In this document: piece by piece, positions 44,851 to 53,176 of the stretch | Layout of the letters: each line of letters starts with the position of its first letter | How positions within the stretch are numbered: the first letter of the stretch is position 1 | From: Bacteroidia bacterium | GTDB taxonomy: Bacteria; Bacteroidota; Bacteroidia; Cytophagales; Cyclobacteriaceae | Length of the DNA: 64,000 bases | Direction of reading: 5' to 3' | Assembly (NCBI GenBank): GCA_030432655.1 | Contig: JAUILA010000014.1 | Span: 80,575 to 144,574, forward strand | Program-made: the position numbers and the translations under genes | The notes under the pieces: model-generated | Databases searched by the model: none | What the model saw: only the letters and a program-made list of their open reading frames with translations | Told to the model about the DNA's origin: nothing

Positions 44851-44978
44851 TTCTGAAAATTGTCTCTCCCCGAAATGACCCACAATCTTAGCGAGGACGC
44901 TAAGATCATCCTGGGTACCCAACCATGCCCCTTAGTCTTTGTCCTGGTCCTGGTCTTTGTCTCTTACAATTTTGTCTC
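44851..44978. other. Intergenic region with second copy of the cyclase-flanking repeat
   Basis: Contains CTTAGCG-agga-CGCTAAG (44887-44904) followed by ATCATCCTGGG, and a purine/pyrimidine-poor run (CTTAGTCTTTGTCCTGGTCCTGGTCTTTGTCTCT) similar to the hexanucleotide array at 60.6 kb. It lies between the cyclase gene and the 3' end of the convergent response regulator gene. Confidence 0.7.
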
Positions 44979-45707
44979 TCACAAACTCATCATATCCTTA
45001 AATTTCGCTGCCTGCCTGCGGCTTACTTCCACCTTATCACCACCCCGGAGTCTCACCATAAGTCCGCCGTTAAACCATGGTTCAATATTCTCCACCCAGC
45101 TCAGGTTAATGATGTGCTTTCTGCTGGCACGGAAAAAACTCCTGCTATCCAGTTTCTGGTCCAGCGCATTCAGCGATTTGTGGATCATCGGCCGGTTATT
45201 ATCGAAATACACTTTGATATAATTACCATCAGACTCAAACAAACGGATGTTTGACAGGCTCACAAACCAGCATTTATCACCATCCTTAACAAAAACCTGG
45301 TCCTGCAGAGTAAGAGGTTTATCCTGAATGACCTCATCGGATTTTTCCTCTTCGTCTTCCTTTTCAATCTGAAATTTCTTGATGGTTTCCCCCAGTCGCT
45401 CGGGCTGAACCGGTTTTAGCAGGTAATCGAGCGCATTGACTTCAAACGCTTTCAACGCAAATTCATCGTAAGCTGTGGTGAAGATCACATGAGGAACTTT
45501 ATCAAGTTTATCCAGCAGATCAAACCCGGTGCCTCCCGGCATCTGGATATCCAAAAAGATCAGCTTTGGATTTTTCTCATTGATAAGGTCATACGCCTCG
45601 TCGATATTGGCTGCCTCGCCAATGATCTCAATTTCGTCATATTCCTCAAGCAGACTGGCAAGTTCTTTCCTGGCCAGCCGTTCGTCGTCAACTATTATCG
45701 CTTTCAT
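44979..45707 (-). CDS. LytTR-family response regulator
   Basis: 242-residue transcriptional response regulator: receiver domain (about 1-120) with acidic pair D7/D8 and phospho-acceptor D53 in IFLDIQMPGG, then a LytTR DNA-binding domain (about 140-240) with FRASRKHIINLSWVENIEPW. ATG 45707 was chosen; it gives the canonical MKAIIVDDERLARKEL start. It overlaps the 3' end of the histidine kinase gene by 20 nt, so the two form a coupled LytS/LytTR pair. The target genes are unknown. Confidence 0.94.
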   Translation of the reverse strand: MKAIIVDDERLARKELASLLEEYDEIEIIGEAANIDEAYDLINEKNPKLIFLDIQMPGGTGFDLLDKLDKVPHVIFTTAYDEFALKAFEVNALDYLLKPVQPERLGETIKKFQIEKEDEEEKSDEVIQDKPLTLQDQVFVKDGDKCWFVSLSNIRLFESDGNYIKVYFDNNRPMIHKSLNALDQKLDSRSFFRASRKHIINLSWVENIEPWFNGGLMVRLRGGDKVEVSRRQAAKFKDMMSL

Positions 45708-46755
45708 ATGTCTGTGCATGTTTTGGGAGAATCAACTCCGTCAGTACCGTATTATTTGATTCGTTGTCAATATTAAACTCCGCCTGATCCCCATAGATCA
45801 GTTCAAGACGTTTTTTTGTATTCAACAGGCCGAGTCCGATCTTCTTTTTCTTTCGCGACCCGTTCATTTTTTTAAATTTACCGCTGTTTCTGATCTCAAT
45901 ATGTAATCTGTCATTCTCCACAAAGGTGCGGATATGAATCACACCCCCTTCCTTTAACTGGGAGGTTCCATGCTTGATCCCATTCTCCACAAGGGTCTGA
46001 AGCATTAACGGGGGAACCTGGAAATCCGCTGACCTGGGATCAATATCAAGGTCCACTTGCAAGCGCTCTTCGTACCGGATACTTTCCAGTCCGAGATAGT
46101 TCCGGACCGTTCTGAATTCCTCATTGAAATTCGTGAGGCTTTTCTGGTTTGAAACAAGGGTGTTTCGGAGAATCATGGACAGCTGGGTGATAGCATGTTT
46201 TGACCTGGAGGGATCCTCGTCGACCAGGGCTCTGATACTGTTGAGCGAATTAAATATGAAATGTGGATTCAGCTGGGATTTGAGATTATTTAATTCGATT
46301 TCGTGCATGGCTGCCTGTCTCTTCAGCGATAAATTATACCGCTCAAAATAATGATAGATCAGGTAGCCCATCGTCCACACAAATGCAATCAGTGCATATA
46401 CCGCCGATAATCCCAGGAAATTTGGAAGACTGAATACCACGGTGGCATTGAACTGCCCGAGTGGGATGGAAACAAGGGACCTCAGAACATAGCTCAGCAC
46501 CGCGATAATGATCACCCCGATAATAGATCGCGGAATAAGTCGGCTGAAATCCAGGGCAAGCCAACCCGATTTGATCATTACTGTCCGGTAAAGATGTGTT
46601 AGTACCAGGAAAAAGAAGGCCTCCATAGCGTAAAACGCCATGCGGTTGTTACTCACTTCCCGGTTATAGAAATACTGGTCCCCCAGGATCTGAAAGAACG
46701 CAAAGATTGTCCATCCGCCAATCTGAATGATCCAATAAAGCCTGACCTTGTTCAT
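45688..46755 (-). CDS. LytS-type sensor histidine kinase (HisKA_HATPase variant)
   Basis: 355-residue inner-membrane kinase: four hydrophobic helices (about 5-23, 42-58, 76-95, 110-135), a short linker, then the His_kinase (LytS-type) motif ELNNLKSQLNPHFIFNSLNSIRALVDE with the phospho-acceptor H165, and a HATPase_c domain with MLQTLVENGIKHG and GIGLGLLNTKKRLELIYG. It sits upstream of its LytTR regulator with an overlap. A TACCTTTG box is 8 nt before the ATG. The signal is unknown. Confidence 0.93.
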   Translation of the reverse strand: MNKVRLYWIIQIGGWTIFAFFQILGDQYFYNREVSNNRMAFYAMEAFFFLVLTHLYRTVMIKSGWLALDFSRLIPRSIIGVIIIAVLSYVLRSLVSIPLGQFNATVVFSLPNFLGLSAVYALIAFVWTMGYLIYHYFERYNLSLKRQAAMHEIELNNLKSQLNPHFIFNSLNSIRALVDEDPSRSKHAITQLSMILRNTLVSNQKSLTNFNEEFRTVRNYLGLESIRYEERLQVDLDIDPRSADFQVPPLMLQTLVENGIKHGTSQLKEGGVIHIRTFVENDRLHIEIRNSGKFKKMNGSRKKKKIGLGLLNTKKRLELIYGDQAEFNIDNESNNTVLTELILPKHAQTYESDNS

Positions 46756-46763
46756 GTCAGGCG

Positions 46764-46771
46764 CAAAGGTA
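46764..46771 (-). promoter_or_regulatory. Candidate -7 promoter box (TACCTTTG) for the LytS/LytTR pair
   Basis: Match to TAnnTTTG on the minus strand, 8 nt upstream of the kinase ATG. No -33 TTTG was found at the expected spacing. Confidence 0.4.
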
Positions 46772-46803
46772 TGTAATTTTGGTCTATTGAGTGGTTTTTC
46801 AGG

Positions 46804-47052
46804 TCAGACAGGATCTGTCCGGAGCAGGAAAAGAAAAAGAAGAACCGCCAGGATAATAAATACCCAGGAGACAATATTCAGGAATTTCCGGGCCCGGGGA
46901 AAAACATCATCCGTCAACAACCCCATGATCACGAAGGCAATACCCGCACAGAAATAGAGAGCGAACTCCCAGTAATCATTCCGATAAATCTGCCATACCG
47001 AAAAGACCAGCATAATAGCACCCACTACATAACGAATTATTGCTGCACTCAT
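46804..47052 (-). CDS. Small membrane protein downstream of NDH-2, function unknown
   Basis: 82 residues with three hydrophobic segments (about 5-22, 29-46, 60-78). The start overlaps the stop of the NADH dehydrogenase gene by 4 nt (ATGA-type), so it is translationally coupled to it. I do not recognise a domain; proximity suggests a membrane-embedding or accessory role for the respiratory enzyme, which is inference. Confidence 0.7.
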   Translation of the reverse strand: MSAAIIRYVVGAIMLVFSVWQIYRNDYWEFALYFCAGIAFVIMGLLTDDVFPRARKFLNIVSWVFIILAVLLFLFLLRTDPV

Positions 47053-48365
47053 TCCATGATCTTATTCTTCATGACAAATCTGCGAATTATAAGTCTTGTT
47101 CCCTTGTCATACGTGAAATAATTCCATATCCAGTTACTCAACACAATAATCTTGTTACGAAAGCCGACCAGCGAAACAAGGTGAATGAACATCCAGATTA
47201 TCCATGCGGCAAACCCTCCGAATTTTAATTTGCCTATGTCAACCACCGCCTTGTTACGGCCGATGGTTGCCATCGATCCCTTGTCATGGTACTCAAAAGG
47301 CTCCATAGGTTTATCCTTCAGGGCATACTTAAGATTTTTTGCCAGGTGCCTCCCCTGCTGGATCGCCACCTGGGCCACCTGAGGGTGACCCTTGGGATAT
47401 TCGTCAGACAACATCAGGGAGATATCTCCGATGGCATACACATCCTTGGCTCCTTTCACCTGGTTGAATTCATCCACCAGCAGCCTGCCGTGGTTAATGC
47501 TGTCTTCCGGAAAACCGTCCGGGTAGTTACCCTGCACTCCCGCAGCCCAGATAAGCGTGTGTGTATTGATAATATCCCCGTTATCCAGTGTCACTTTCAA
47601 ACCGTCATAGCTCTTAACCATAGTATTCAACCGGACATCCACCTCGAATTTCTTCAGGTATTCAAGGGATTTTTCACCGGACTTATCCGACATCCCGTTA
47701 AGTAATCGTCCCAGGCCTTCCAGCAAAATGATTCTCATCCGCTTAAAATCAAGCTCAGGATAATCGTTTGGCAGCACGTTCTTCTTTAATTCTCCTATGG
47801 CACCGGAAACCTCAACCCCGGTCGGACCGCCCCCGACTACAACAATGGTCATTCTCGAATCAATTTCCTGCTCGTCCCGTGAAATGGTGGCGGCCTCAAA
47901 ATTCTGCAGCAAGTGACTGCGCAGGTCAAGTGCCTGTGGTATCTGTTTCAGCGGAAACGCATTCTGCATGATGGAATCATTTCCGAAATAATTGGTCTTT
48001 GTCCCTGTTGCCACTACCAGATAATCATAATCCAGCTCGCCGATTTCCGTGCTTATCGTTTTCCTTTCCGGATCGACGCTGAATACCTCGGCCATCCGAA
48101 AGTAAAAATTCTTCACCGGCTCAAGTTGCTTGCGTAAGGGATCAGCAATCGAATCCGGCTCAAGTCCGGCTGTGGCTACCTGGTAAAGTAATGGCTGGAA
48201 CGTGTGATAATTATTTCTGTCAAACAGTACGATCTGGTAACGCTGTTTGTTTAGTCGCTTGATTAGGTTGATTCCGGCAAAACCACCTCCCAAAATAACG
48301 ATTCGGGGAAATGGTGAAGCAGAAATAGGTATTTTATTAAGTTGATTGCTGGTGAGCTCTTCCAT
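47049..48365 (-). CDS. ndh: NADH:quinone oxidoreductase type II (NDH-2)
   Basis: Non-proton-pumping flavoprotein, 438 residues: FAD-binding Rossmann motif RIVILGGGFAGINLIKRL (about 21-38), a second NADH-binding Rossmann motif VVVGGGPTGVEVSGAI (about 168-183), the conserved AGVQG and DVYAIGD blocks, and a C-terminal amphipathic and hydrophobic tail (KFGGFAAWIIWMFIHLVSLVGFRNK, about 385-410) for membrane attachment. The start ATG 48365 (MEELTSNQ) was preferred over a GTG two codons earlier. A coupled small membrane gene follows. Confidence 0.95.
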   Translation of the reverse strand: MEELTSNQLNKIPISASPFPRIVILGGGFAGINLIKRLNKQRYQIVLFDRNNYHTFQPLLYQVATAGLEPDSIADPLRKQLEPVKNFYFRMAEVFSVDPERKTISTEIGELDYDYLVVATGTKTNYFGNDSIMQNAFPLKQIPQALDLRSHLLQNFEAATISRDEQEIDSRMTIVVVGGGPTGVEVSGAIGELKKNVLPNDYPELDFKRMRIILLEGLGRLLNGMSDKSGEKSLEYLKKFEVDVRLNTMVKSYDGLKVTLDNGDIINTHTLIWAAGVQGNYPDGFPEDSINHGRLLVDEFNQVKGAKDVYAIGDISLMLSDEYPKGHPQVAQVAIQQGRHLAKNLKYALKDKPMEPFEYHDKGSMATIGRNKAVVDIGKLKFGGFAAWIIWMFIHLVSLVGFRNKIIVLSNWIWNYFTYDKGTRLIIRRFVMKNKIME

Positions 48366-48429
48366 AGGCACAATAAATGTAAAGCTTAGTTTCTACCATA
48401 ACCACAGTTGAAACAAAAAATAGTTATGC

Positions 48430-48510
48430 ATGAAGGAACTCTTTTTCGGATATTCTTCGTTACTTCTATGTCAATCTTTCATAGTTGATAATTTTCAAGG
48501 TTTTGGTTGA
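48430..48510 (+). CDS. Possible 26-codon small ORF or the 5' part of a small RNA
   Basis: ATG-AAG-GAA to TGA encodes 26 residues (MKELFFGYSSLLLCQSF plus a short tail) with a hydrophobic middle. It ends exactly before the hairpin of the strong plus-strand terminator at 48512-48550. It could be a small membrane peptide, or the ORF could be chance inside a small RNA. No convincing promoter or ribosome-binding site was seen. Confidence 0.3.
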   Translation: MKELFFGYSSLLLCQSFIVDNFQGFG

Positions 48511-48511
48511 G

Positions 48512-48550
48512 CCCTGTAGTAGACGCTAACACGTCACTACAGGGTTTTTT
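48512..48550 (+). terminator. Strong orphan intrinsic terminator on the plus strand
   Basis: Stem CCCTGTAGT (48512-48520) with ACTACAGGG (48536-48544), extended inside by GACG/CGTC (48522-48525 with 48532-48535), and a T-run at 48545-48550. The two nearest genes (NDH-2 on the minus strand, tricorn protease on the plus strand) both begin here, so neither ends at it; its transcript must start in the preceding 140 nt. Confidence 0.9.
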
Positions 48551-48668
48551 TATGTTTTAAATCTCAGGGGAATACCCCTTACTCTCCGCGGTATTCGATT
48601 TTGGCGTTTCAGGTACCATTTTTTTGGCTCGCAATGAGTAAATTAACGGACAGTCAAACCCGTTAATC

Positions 48669-51600
48669 ATGAAACCACTTCTTCTTCCAATCCTTCTTCT
48701 CTGTGCTTCTTTCATTAATTCGTTTGCCCAGGAACCACTTTGGCTGAGATACCCGGCTATATCTCCCGACGGACAAACCATTCTATTTAATTACAAAGGG
48801 GATATTTTCCAGGTAGCGGCAACCGGTGGCAGGGCAATCCCGCTGACGATCAGCGAGCATTATGATTTCTCAGGCAAATGGAGTCATGATGGAAATATGA
48901 TTGCATTTGCCTCCGACCGTTATGGAAATTTTGATGTTTTTTCCATGCCTGCCGGCGGAGGTGAAGCTACGCGTCTCACCTTTCACTCCAATAATGAAAT
49001 TCCGAGTGATTTTAGCACGGATAATGAGAATATCATTTTTTCCGCTCTTCGTCAGGACAAACCTACCAATGTGCAGTTTCCCACCGGCGTAATGGCCGAG
49101 CTCTATTCCGTACCGGCAGGAGGCGGCCGGGTTGGACAGGTTCTGACTACACCGGCGCATGACGCGGTGTATAGCCCGGACGGGTCAAAACTAATTTTCC
49201 ACGATCGAAAGGGGTATGAAAATGACTGGAGAAAACACCACACATCGGCCGTGACCCGTGATATCTGGGTGTATGACCTGAATTCAGAAACCTACCAGCA
49301 ACTCTCCGGTTTCGATGGGGAAAACAGGAATCCCGTCTTCCACAGCAACGGCGATGATTATTATTACCTGTCAGAAATATCCGGTTCGTTCAATGTGCAT
49401 AAAAGCTCGCTGAGTAATCCTGCTGACAGCGAACAACTCACTGATTTCGAAGATAATCCGGTTCGATTTCTTTCAGTTTCTAATAACAACCAGCTTTGTT
49501 TCAGCTATAATGGTGAAATATACAAGATGCGTGAAGGCGAGTCACCTCAGAAAATTCAGGTTCAGATCCCTTACGACGGAAGACAGAATATAACCGAAGT
49601 GGTGAAAGTTAACAGCGGACTGACCGAGACTTCCCTTTCGCCAAACGGGAAAGAGTTTGCATATGTATTTCGCGGAGAGGTCTTCGTCAGCAGCCTGGAG
49701 GAAGGAACCACCAAGCGGATCACGAATACTCCATACCAGGAGCGCAGCGTGGACTTCAGCCCCGACGGCCGGTCGCTTGTCTTTGCCGCAGAGTATAATA
49801 ACAGCTGGAACCTCCAGCAGGTGAGTATTTCAAGGGAAGAAGAACTGTATTTCTTCTCATCTACCATTCTTAAAACGGATACCTTGCTTGCCACAGAGGC
49901 TGAAGAATTCCAGCCGGCGTATTCTCCAGATGGAAAAGAAGTGGCCTACCTGGAAAACCGGACCGTACTCAAAGTCCTGAACCTGGCTACCCGGCAAACC
50001 CGGATGATTTTGCCTGGAGAACACAATTATTCCTATTCGGACGGGGACATGTGGTATCGATGGTCGCCGGACAGCAAATGGTTTCTTGTAACCTATGGGC
50101 TGGAAAACAGATTATTCATTCCTGAGGTCGGCCTTATTGAGGCATCGGGCAACGGAACCCTTCGTAATCTGACGGAAAGTGGTTACGCGGACTTCGGACC
50201 AAAATGGGCGCTTGACGGCAAAGCCATGATCTGGGGATCAACACGTGAGGGATCAAGATCGGAGAGCGGGTGGCCGGACAGCGGCGATGTCTATGCCATG
50301 TTCTTTACTGAAAAAGCCTATGATCGTTTCCAGTTATCAAAAGAAGAGCTGGGACTTCTTAAGGAAAAGGAAGAGAAAAAAGAGGAAGAAGAGGAGGAGC
50401 CGGAGGATAAGCAAAAGAAAAAAGGGGATGACAAGGAAACACCGGAGGAAGATACAGAGCTTCTCGGGTTTGACTGGAACAATCTGAAAGAAAGAAAAGA
50501 ACGTATCACCGTTCACACATCACAGGCAGCAGACTGGTTGCTTTCCAAAGACGGAGAGAAACTGTTCTACCTGACACGTTTCGAGAGCCAGAATAACATC
50601 TGGTCAACAGAATTGCGCTCGGGTGATACCAAACTGTTTGCGAGAATCGGTGGTAACAATGTTTCCTTTGAAATGTCGGAAGACGGGGAATTCATGCTGG
50701 TGCTCTCTGACGGAACGCCAATGAAAGTATCAACCTCAGACGGCGACATCAAACGTATCAGTCCCAAAGGAGAAATGCTCGTGGATCATGCCAGCGAACG
50801 TAACTATATTTTTGATCATGCCTGGAGACTGGTCCGGCAAAAATTCTATGTACCGGACCTGCACGGGGTGGACTGGCCGGCCTACTATGATAATTACAAA
50901 AAATTCCTGCCGCACATCAGCAATAACTACGACTTTGCGGAAATGCTCAGTGAAATGTTGGGCGAATTAAATGCCTCCCATACCGGAAGCGGATTCAGGC
51001 ACAATGAGCCCATGGGCGATGCAACGGCGTCGCTTGGTGTTCTGTATGACTACGACCATGACGGAAACGGGATCATGATCGCTGAAATACTGAATAAGGG
51101 ACCGCTCGATAAGTCCGACATAACGGCTGAGGAAGGGAATATAATTGAAAAAATTGACGGAGTGCTGATCACTCCGCAGATGGATTTTTACCAGTTGCTA
51201 AACCGAAAGGCCAATGAACAAGTGTTGTTGTCCATGCTTAACCCGGACAATAGAAATCGCTGGGAGGAAGTGGTTAAACCCATTTCGCTGGGAGCAGAGA
51301 ACCAATTGTTATATGACCGCTGGGTGCGTACCCGACGTGAGGATGCCCTCCGATTGTCCGAGGGACGGATCGGATATGTACATGTACGCGGCATGAATGA
51401 TCCAAGTATGCGCGTGGTAATTGAAGAGGCGCTAGGTAAACACCTGAATGCCGATGCTTTAATTGTCGATACACGTTTCAATGGAGGTGGTAATCTGCAT
51501 GACGCGCTGTCCGAATTCCTGAATGGAAAGAAATATTTCGATATCATCCCACATGGAAAATATATGGGGTTTGAACCCATGAACCGGTGGATCAAACCTT

Positions 51601-51914
51601 CCATTGTTGTTATGGGGGAAAGTAATTATTCCGATGCCCATTTGTTTCCGGTTGCCTATAAAATGAAAGGAGTGGGACAAACCCTGGGCATGCCGGTACC
51701 AGGCACAGGTACATTTGTCTGGTGGGAAACACAGATTGATCCGACACTTTATTTTGGAATACCTATGGGCGGGTGGCGACCGGTTGGTGAGGATGGTTTC
51801 CTGGAGAATAACCAGCTGGAGCCGGATATTCGTGTTCAGAATGAACCAGGAGCTATGGCCGACGGAAAAGACCAGCAGCTTGAAGAAGCGGTGAAGGTGC
51901 TGATGGAAGAATAA
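48669..51914 (+). CDS. Tricorn-like protease (S41 peptidase with beta-propeller domains)
   Basis: 1081-residue exported protein: signal peptide (about 1-20), two TolB/PD40-type beta-propellers (about 25-330 and 330-545, with repeats of SPDGKxIAF type), a highly charged Lys/Glu linker (about 555-600), a further region, a PDZ domain (about 783-860), and a C-terminal S41 serine peptidase domain with catalytic-Ser region GESNYSDAHLFP (about 980-992). This is the layout of tricorn protease and its bacterial relatives, which break down small peptides. The signal peptide predicts a periplasmic or surface location. No partner gene is adjacent. Confidence 0.9.
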   Translation: MKPLLLPILLLCASFINSFAQEPLWLRYPAISPDGQTILFNYKGDIFQVAATGGRAIPLTISEHYDFSGKWSHDGNMIAFASDRYGNFDVFSMPAGGGEATRLTFHSNNEIPSDFSTDNENIIFSALRQDKPTNVQFPTGVMAELYSVPAGGGRVGQVLTTPAHDAVYSPDGSKLIFHDRKGYENDWRKHHTSAVTRDIWVYDLNSETYQQLSGFDGENRNPVFHSNGDDYYYLSEISGSFNVHKSSLSNPADSEQLTDFEDNPVRFLSVSNNNQLCFSYNGEIYKMREGESPQKIQVQIPYDGRQNITEVVKVNSGLTETSLSPNGKEFAYVFRGEVFVSSLEEGTTKRITNTPYQERSVDFSPDGRSLVFAAEYNNSWNLQQVSISREEELYFFSSTILKTDTLLATEAEEFQPAYSPDGKEVAYLENRTVLKVLNLATRQTRMILPGEHNYSYSDGDMWYRWSPDSKWFLVTYGLENRLFIPEVGLIEASGNGTLRNLTESGYADFGPKWALDGKAMIWGSTREGSRSESGWPDSGDVYAMFFTEKAYDRFQLSKEELGLLKEKEEKKEEEEEEPEDKQKKKGDDKETPEEDTELLGFDWNNLKERKERITVHTSQAADWLLSKDGEKLFYLTRFESQNNIWSTELRSGDTKLFARIGGNNVSFEMSEDGEFMLVLSDGTPMKVSTSDGDIKRISPKGEMLVDHASERNYIFDHAWRLVRQKFYVPDLHGVDWPAYYDNYKKFLPHISNNYDFAEMLSEMLGELNASHTGSGFRHNEPMGDATASLGVLYDYDHDGNGIMIAEILNKGPLDKSDITAEEGNIIEKIDGVLITPQMDFYQLLNRKANEQVLLSMLNPDNRNRWEEVVKPISLGAENQLLYDRWVRTRREDALRLSEGRIGYVHVRGMNDPSMRVVIEEALGKHLNADALIVDTRFNGGGNLHDALSEFLNGKKYFDIIPHGKYMGFEPMNRWIKPSIVVMGESNYSDAHLFPVAYKMKGVGQTLGMPVPGTGTFVWWETQIDPTLYFGIPMGGWRPVGEDGFLENNQLEPDIRVQNEPGAMADGKDQQLEEAVKVLMEE

Positions 51915-51930
51915 TACGGATATTGTATAA

Positions 51931-51960
51931 ATCCCCCTTTGAAGGGGGTGGAGGGGGATG
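51931..51960. repeat. C-rich palindrome downstream of the tricorn-like gene
   Basis: AATCCCCCTTTGAAGGGGG followed by TGGAGGGGGATG: the same inverted repeat as at 23.2 kb and 32.3 kb, here in the reverse orientation. It could act as a mild transcription brake after the stop at 51914, but has no T-run. Confidence 0.65.
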
Positions 51961-51974
51961 TATGGATGGTTCTC

Positions 51975-52084
51975 GGATGGTCGTAGCAAGTTACCCTGGA
52001 TGGTCGTAGCATGTTGCCTGGATGGTCGTAGCATGTTGCCTGGATGGTCGTAGCATGTTGCCTGGATGGTCGTAGCATGTTGCT
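51975..52084. repeat. Tandem 22-bp repeat, five units
   Basis: Units of GGATGGTCGTAGCATGTTGC plus CT start at 51975 (23 bp, diverged), 51998, 52020, 52042 and 52064 (last truncated by one base). Units 2 to 4 are identical. A similar short phrase GGTCGCAG occurs in the gldN terminator but is probably coincidental. Confidence 0.9.
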
Positions 52085-52098
52085 ACGGCCGAGAAGAT

Positions 52099-52176
52099 GT
52101 CATCTCCGGGCCGAAGGAACCGGAGATCCCGCAACCCCCTTCTGTCATCTCCGGGCCGAAGGAACCGGAGATCCCG
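52099..52176. repeat. Two-copy 33-bp REP-like palindrome
   Basis: Copies at 52099-52131 and 52144-52176 are identical over GTCATCTCCGGGCCGAAGGA and the following ACCGGAGATCCCG. Each folds as ATCTCCGG...CCGGAGAT. The sequence after them (to about 52245) contains a CTTCCCGATCTCGCTGATGC / CGTCGGGAATGACA type palindromic unit, typical of intergenic repeats. Confidence 0.8.
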
Positions 52177-52265
52177 TAAATACGAAGGACGCTTTCCATA
52201 GCTGCCGGCTTCCCGATCTCGCTGATGCTCGTCGGGAATGACAATAGGAGATAACCCCCTTTATT

Positions 52266-53117
52266 CTACAACGCCTCGAGATATTTCATCGCACTCGAAC
52301 CAAGGTTGTCGGCGATAATCTTTTTATACTCCATGGTATTTAATAATTCATTCTTCATGAATTCGCTAAGGAGTCCTGACCAGTCATTGCTTCTGGGCAT
52401 GATTATCCCAAATTCTTCCGTATTGTTATCGCCTGCGGGATGTCTCTTTACAGGTTTCTTCGACTGGACTGCTGAAAGGTAATAAGTAAAATCAAGGTCC
52501 GTAAATTTCTTAGGATCCTTCGATACCATGTCAAGCGCTTCACTGAATGAATTAACATATTCAATTTTCAGGTCGGGCAGATGATTCGATTTCAGGGCAA
52601 GGATTTTCTTCTCATTCGTAGAATTCTTCACCGTCACTGCTGTCATACCGCTGAATTTCGATGCAAACTGATCGGCCGAACCGACGGTAGGCACTGAATT
52701 GTGGGTAATGATCATCCCGATGTTGGTAATATAGGCCGGGCTGAAATTAAAATATCGCTTCCGTTCCTGTGTAATTGTCGTATTGCTCAGACCGAATACA
52801 CCACCTTTGGCGTTTTGCACATCTTTAAGGAATTGTGTGAAATTATTCGCGTCATTCGCCTTATACTCTATGGTAATGTCGATGTTCGTTTTTTGCTCCA
52901 CGTATTCCTCAAAGCGCTTCATCAAATCAACTGTAATTCCGGTCATCTTCCCGCTCTTGTTGGAGGCAAACCCGGGAGCTTCCGCATACGTCAAAACCCA
53001 GGTAGCCGACCCCTTACTCTTTGCTGAGGCGTATGTATCACCGGAAAACTGACTGAATGCAGGGACTGAAGCCAGTCCTATCATGCAGAGTATTATAAAT
53101 TGCTTCATCTTTGACAT
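52266..53117 (-). CDS. Periplasmic solute-binding protein, bacterial family 3-like (orphan)
   Basis: 283 residues with a signal peptide (about 1-22) and a two-lobe SBP_bac_3 fold: an early GKMTGITVDLMKRFEEYV block (about 56-73), the FGLSNTTITQERKRYFNFSPAY block (about 107-128) and a C-terminal helix. It would bind a small polar ligand such as an amino acid in the periplasm. No ABC permease or ATPase gene is beside it, so it is either partnered elsewhere or acts as a sensor or binding protein alone. Confidence 0.82.
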   Translation of the reverse strand: MSKMKQFIILCMIGLASVPAFSQFSGDTYASAKSKGSATWVLTYAEAPGFASNKSGKMTGITVDLMKRFEEYVEQKTNIDITIEYKANDANNFTQFLKDVQNAKGGVFGLSNTTITQERKRYFNFSPAYITNIGMIITHNSVPTVGSADQFASKFSGMTAVTVKNSTNEKKILALKSNHLPDLKIEYVNSFSEALDMVSKDPKKFTDLDFTYYLSAVQSKKPVKRHPAGDNNTEEFGIIMPRSNDWSGLLSEFMKNELLNTMEYKKIIADNLGSSAMKYLEAL

Positions 53118-53176
53118 CGTTTAAATAAGGGTATAAAGTAACTACGATGCCTTGAGAATGCGCTTACATTGTAAGA

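Noticed and set aside
51459..52034. 191-codon minus-strand frame across the tricorn 3' end and tandem repeat
   Set aside because: The beginning is encoded by the 22-bp repeats and the rest is antisense to the protease domain.
51975..52084. Tandem 22-bp repeat as a CRISPR
   Set aside because: Units are contiguous without spacers.
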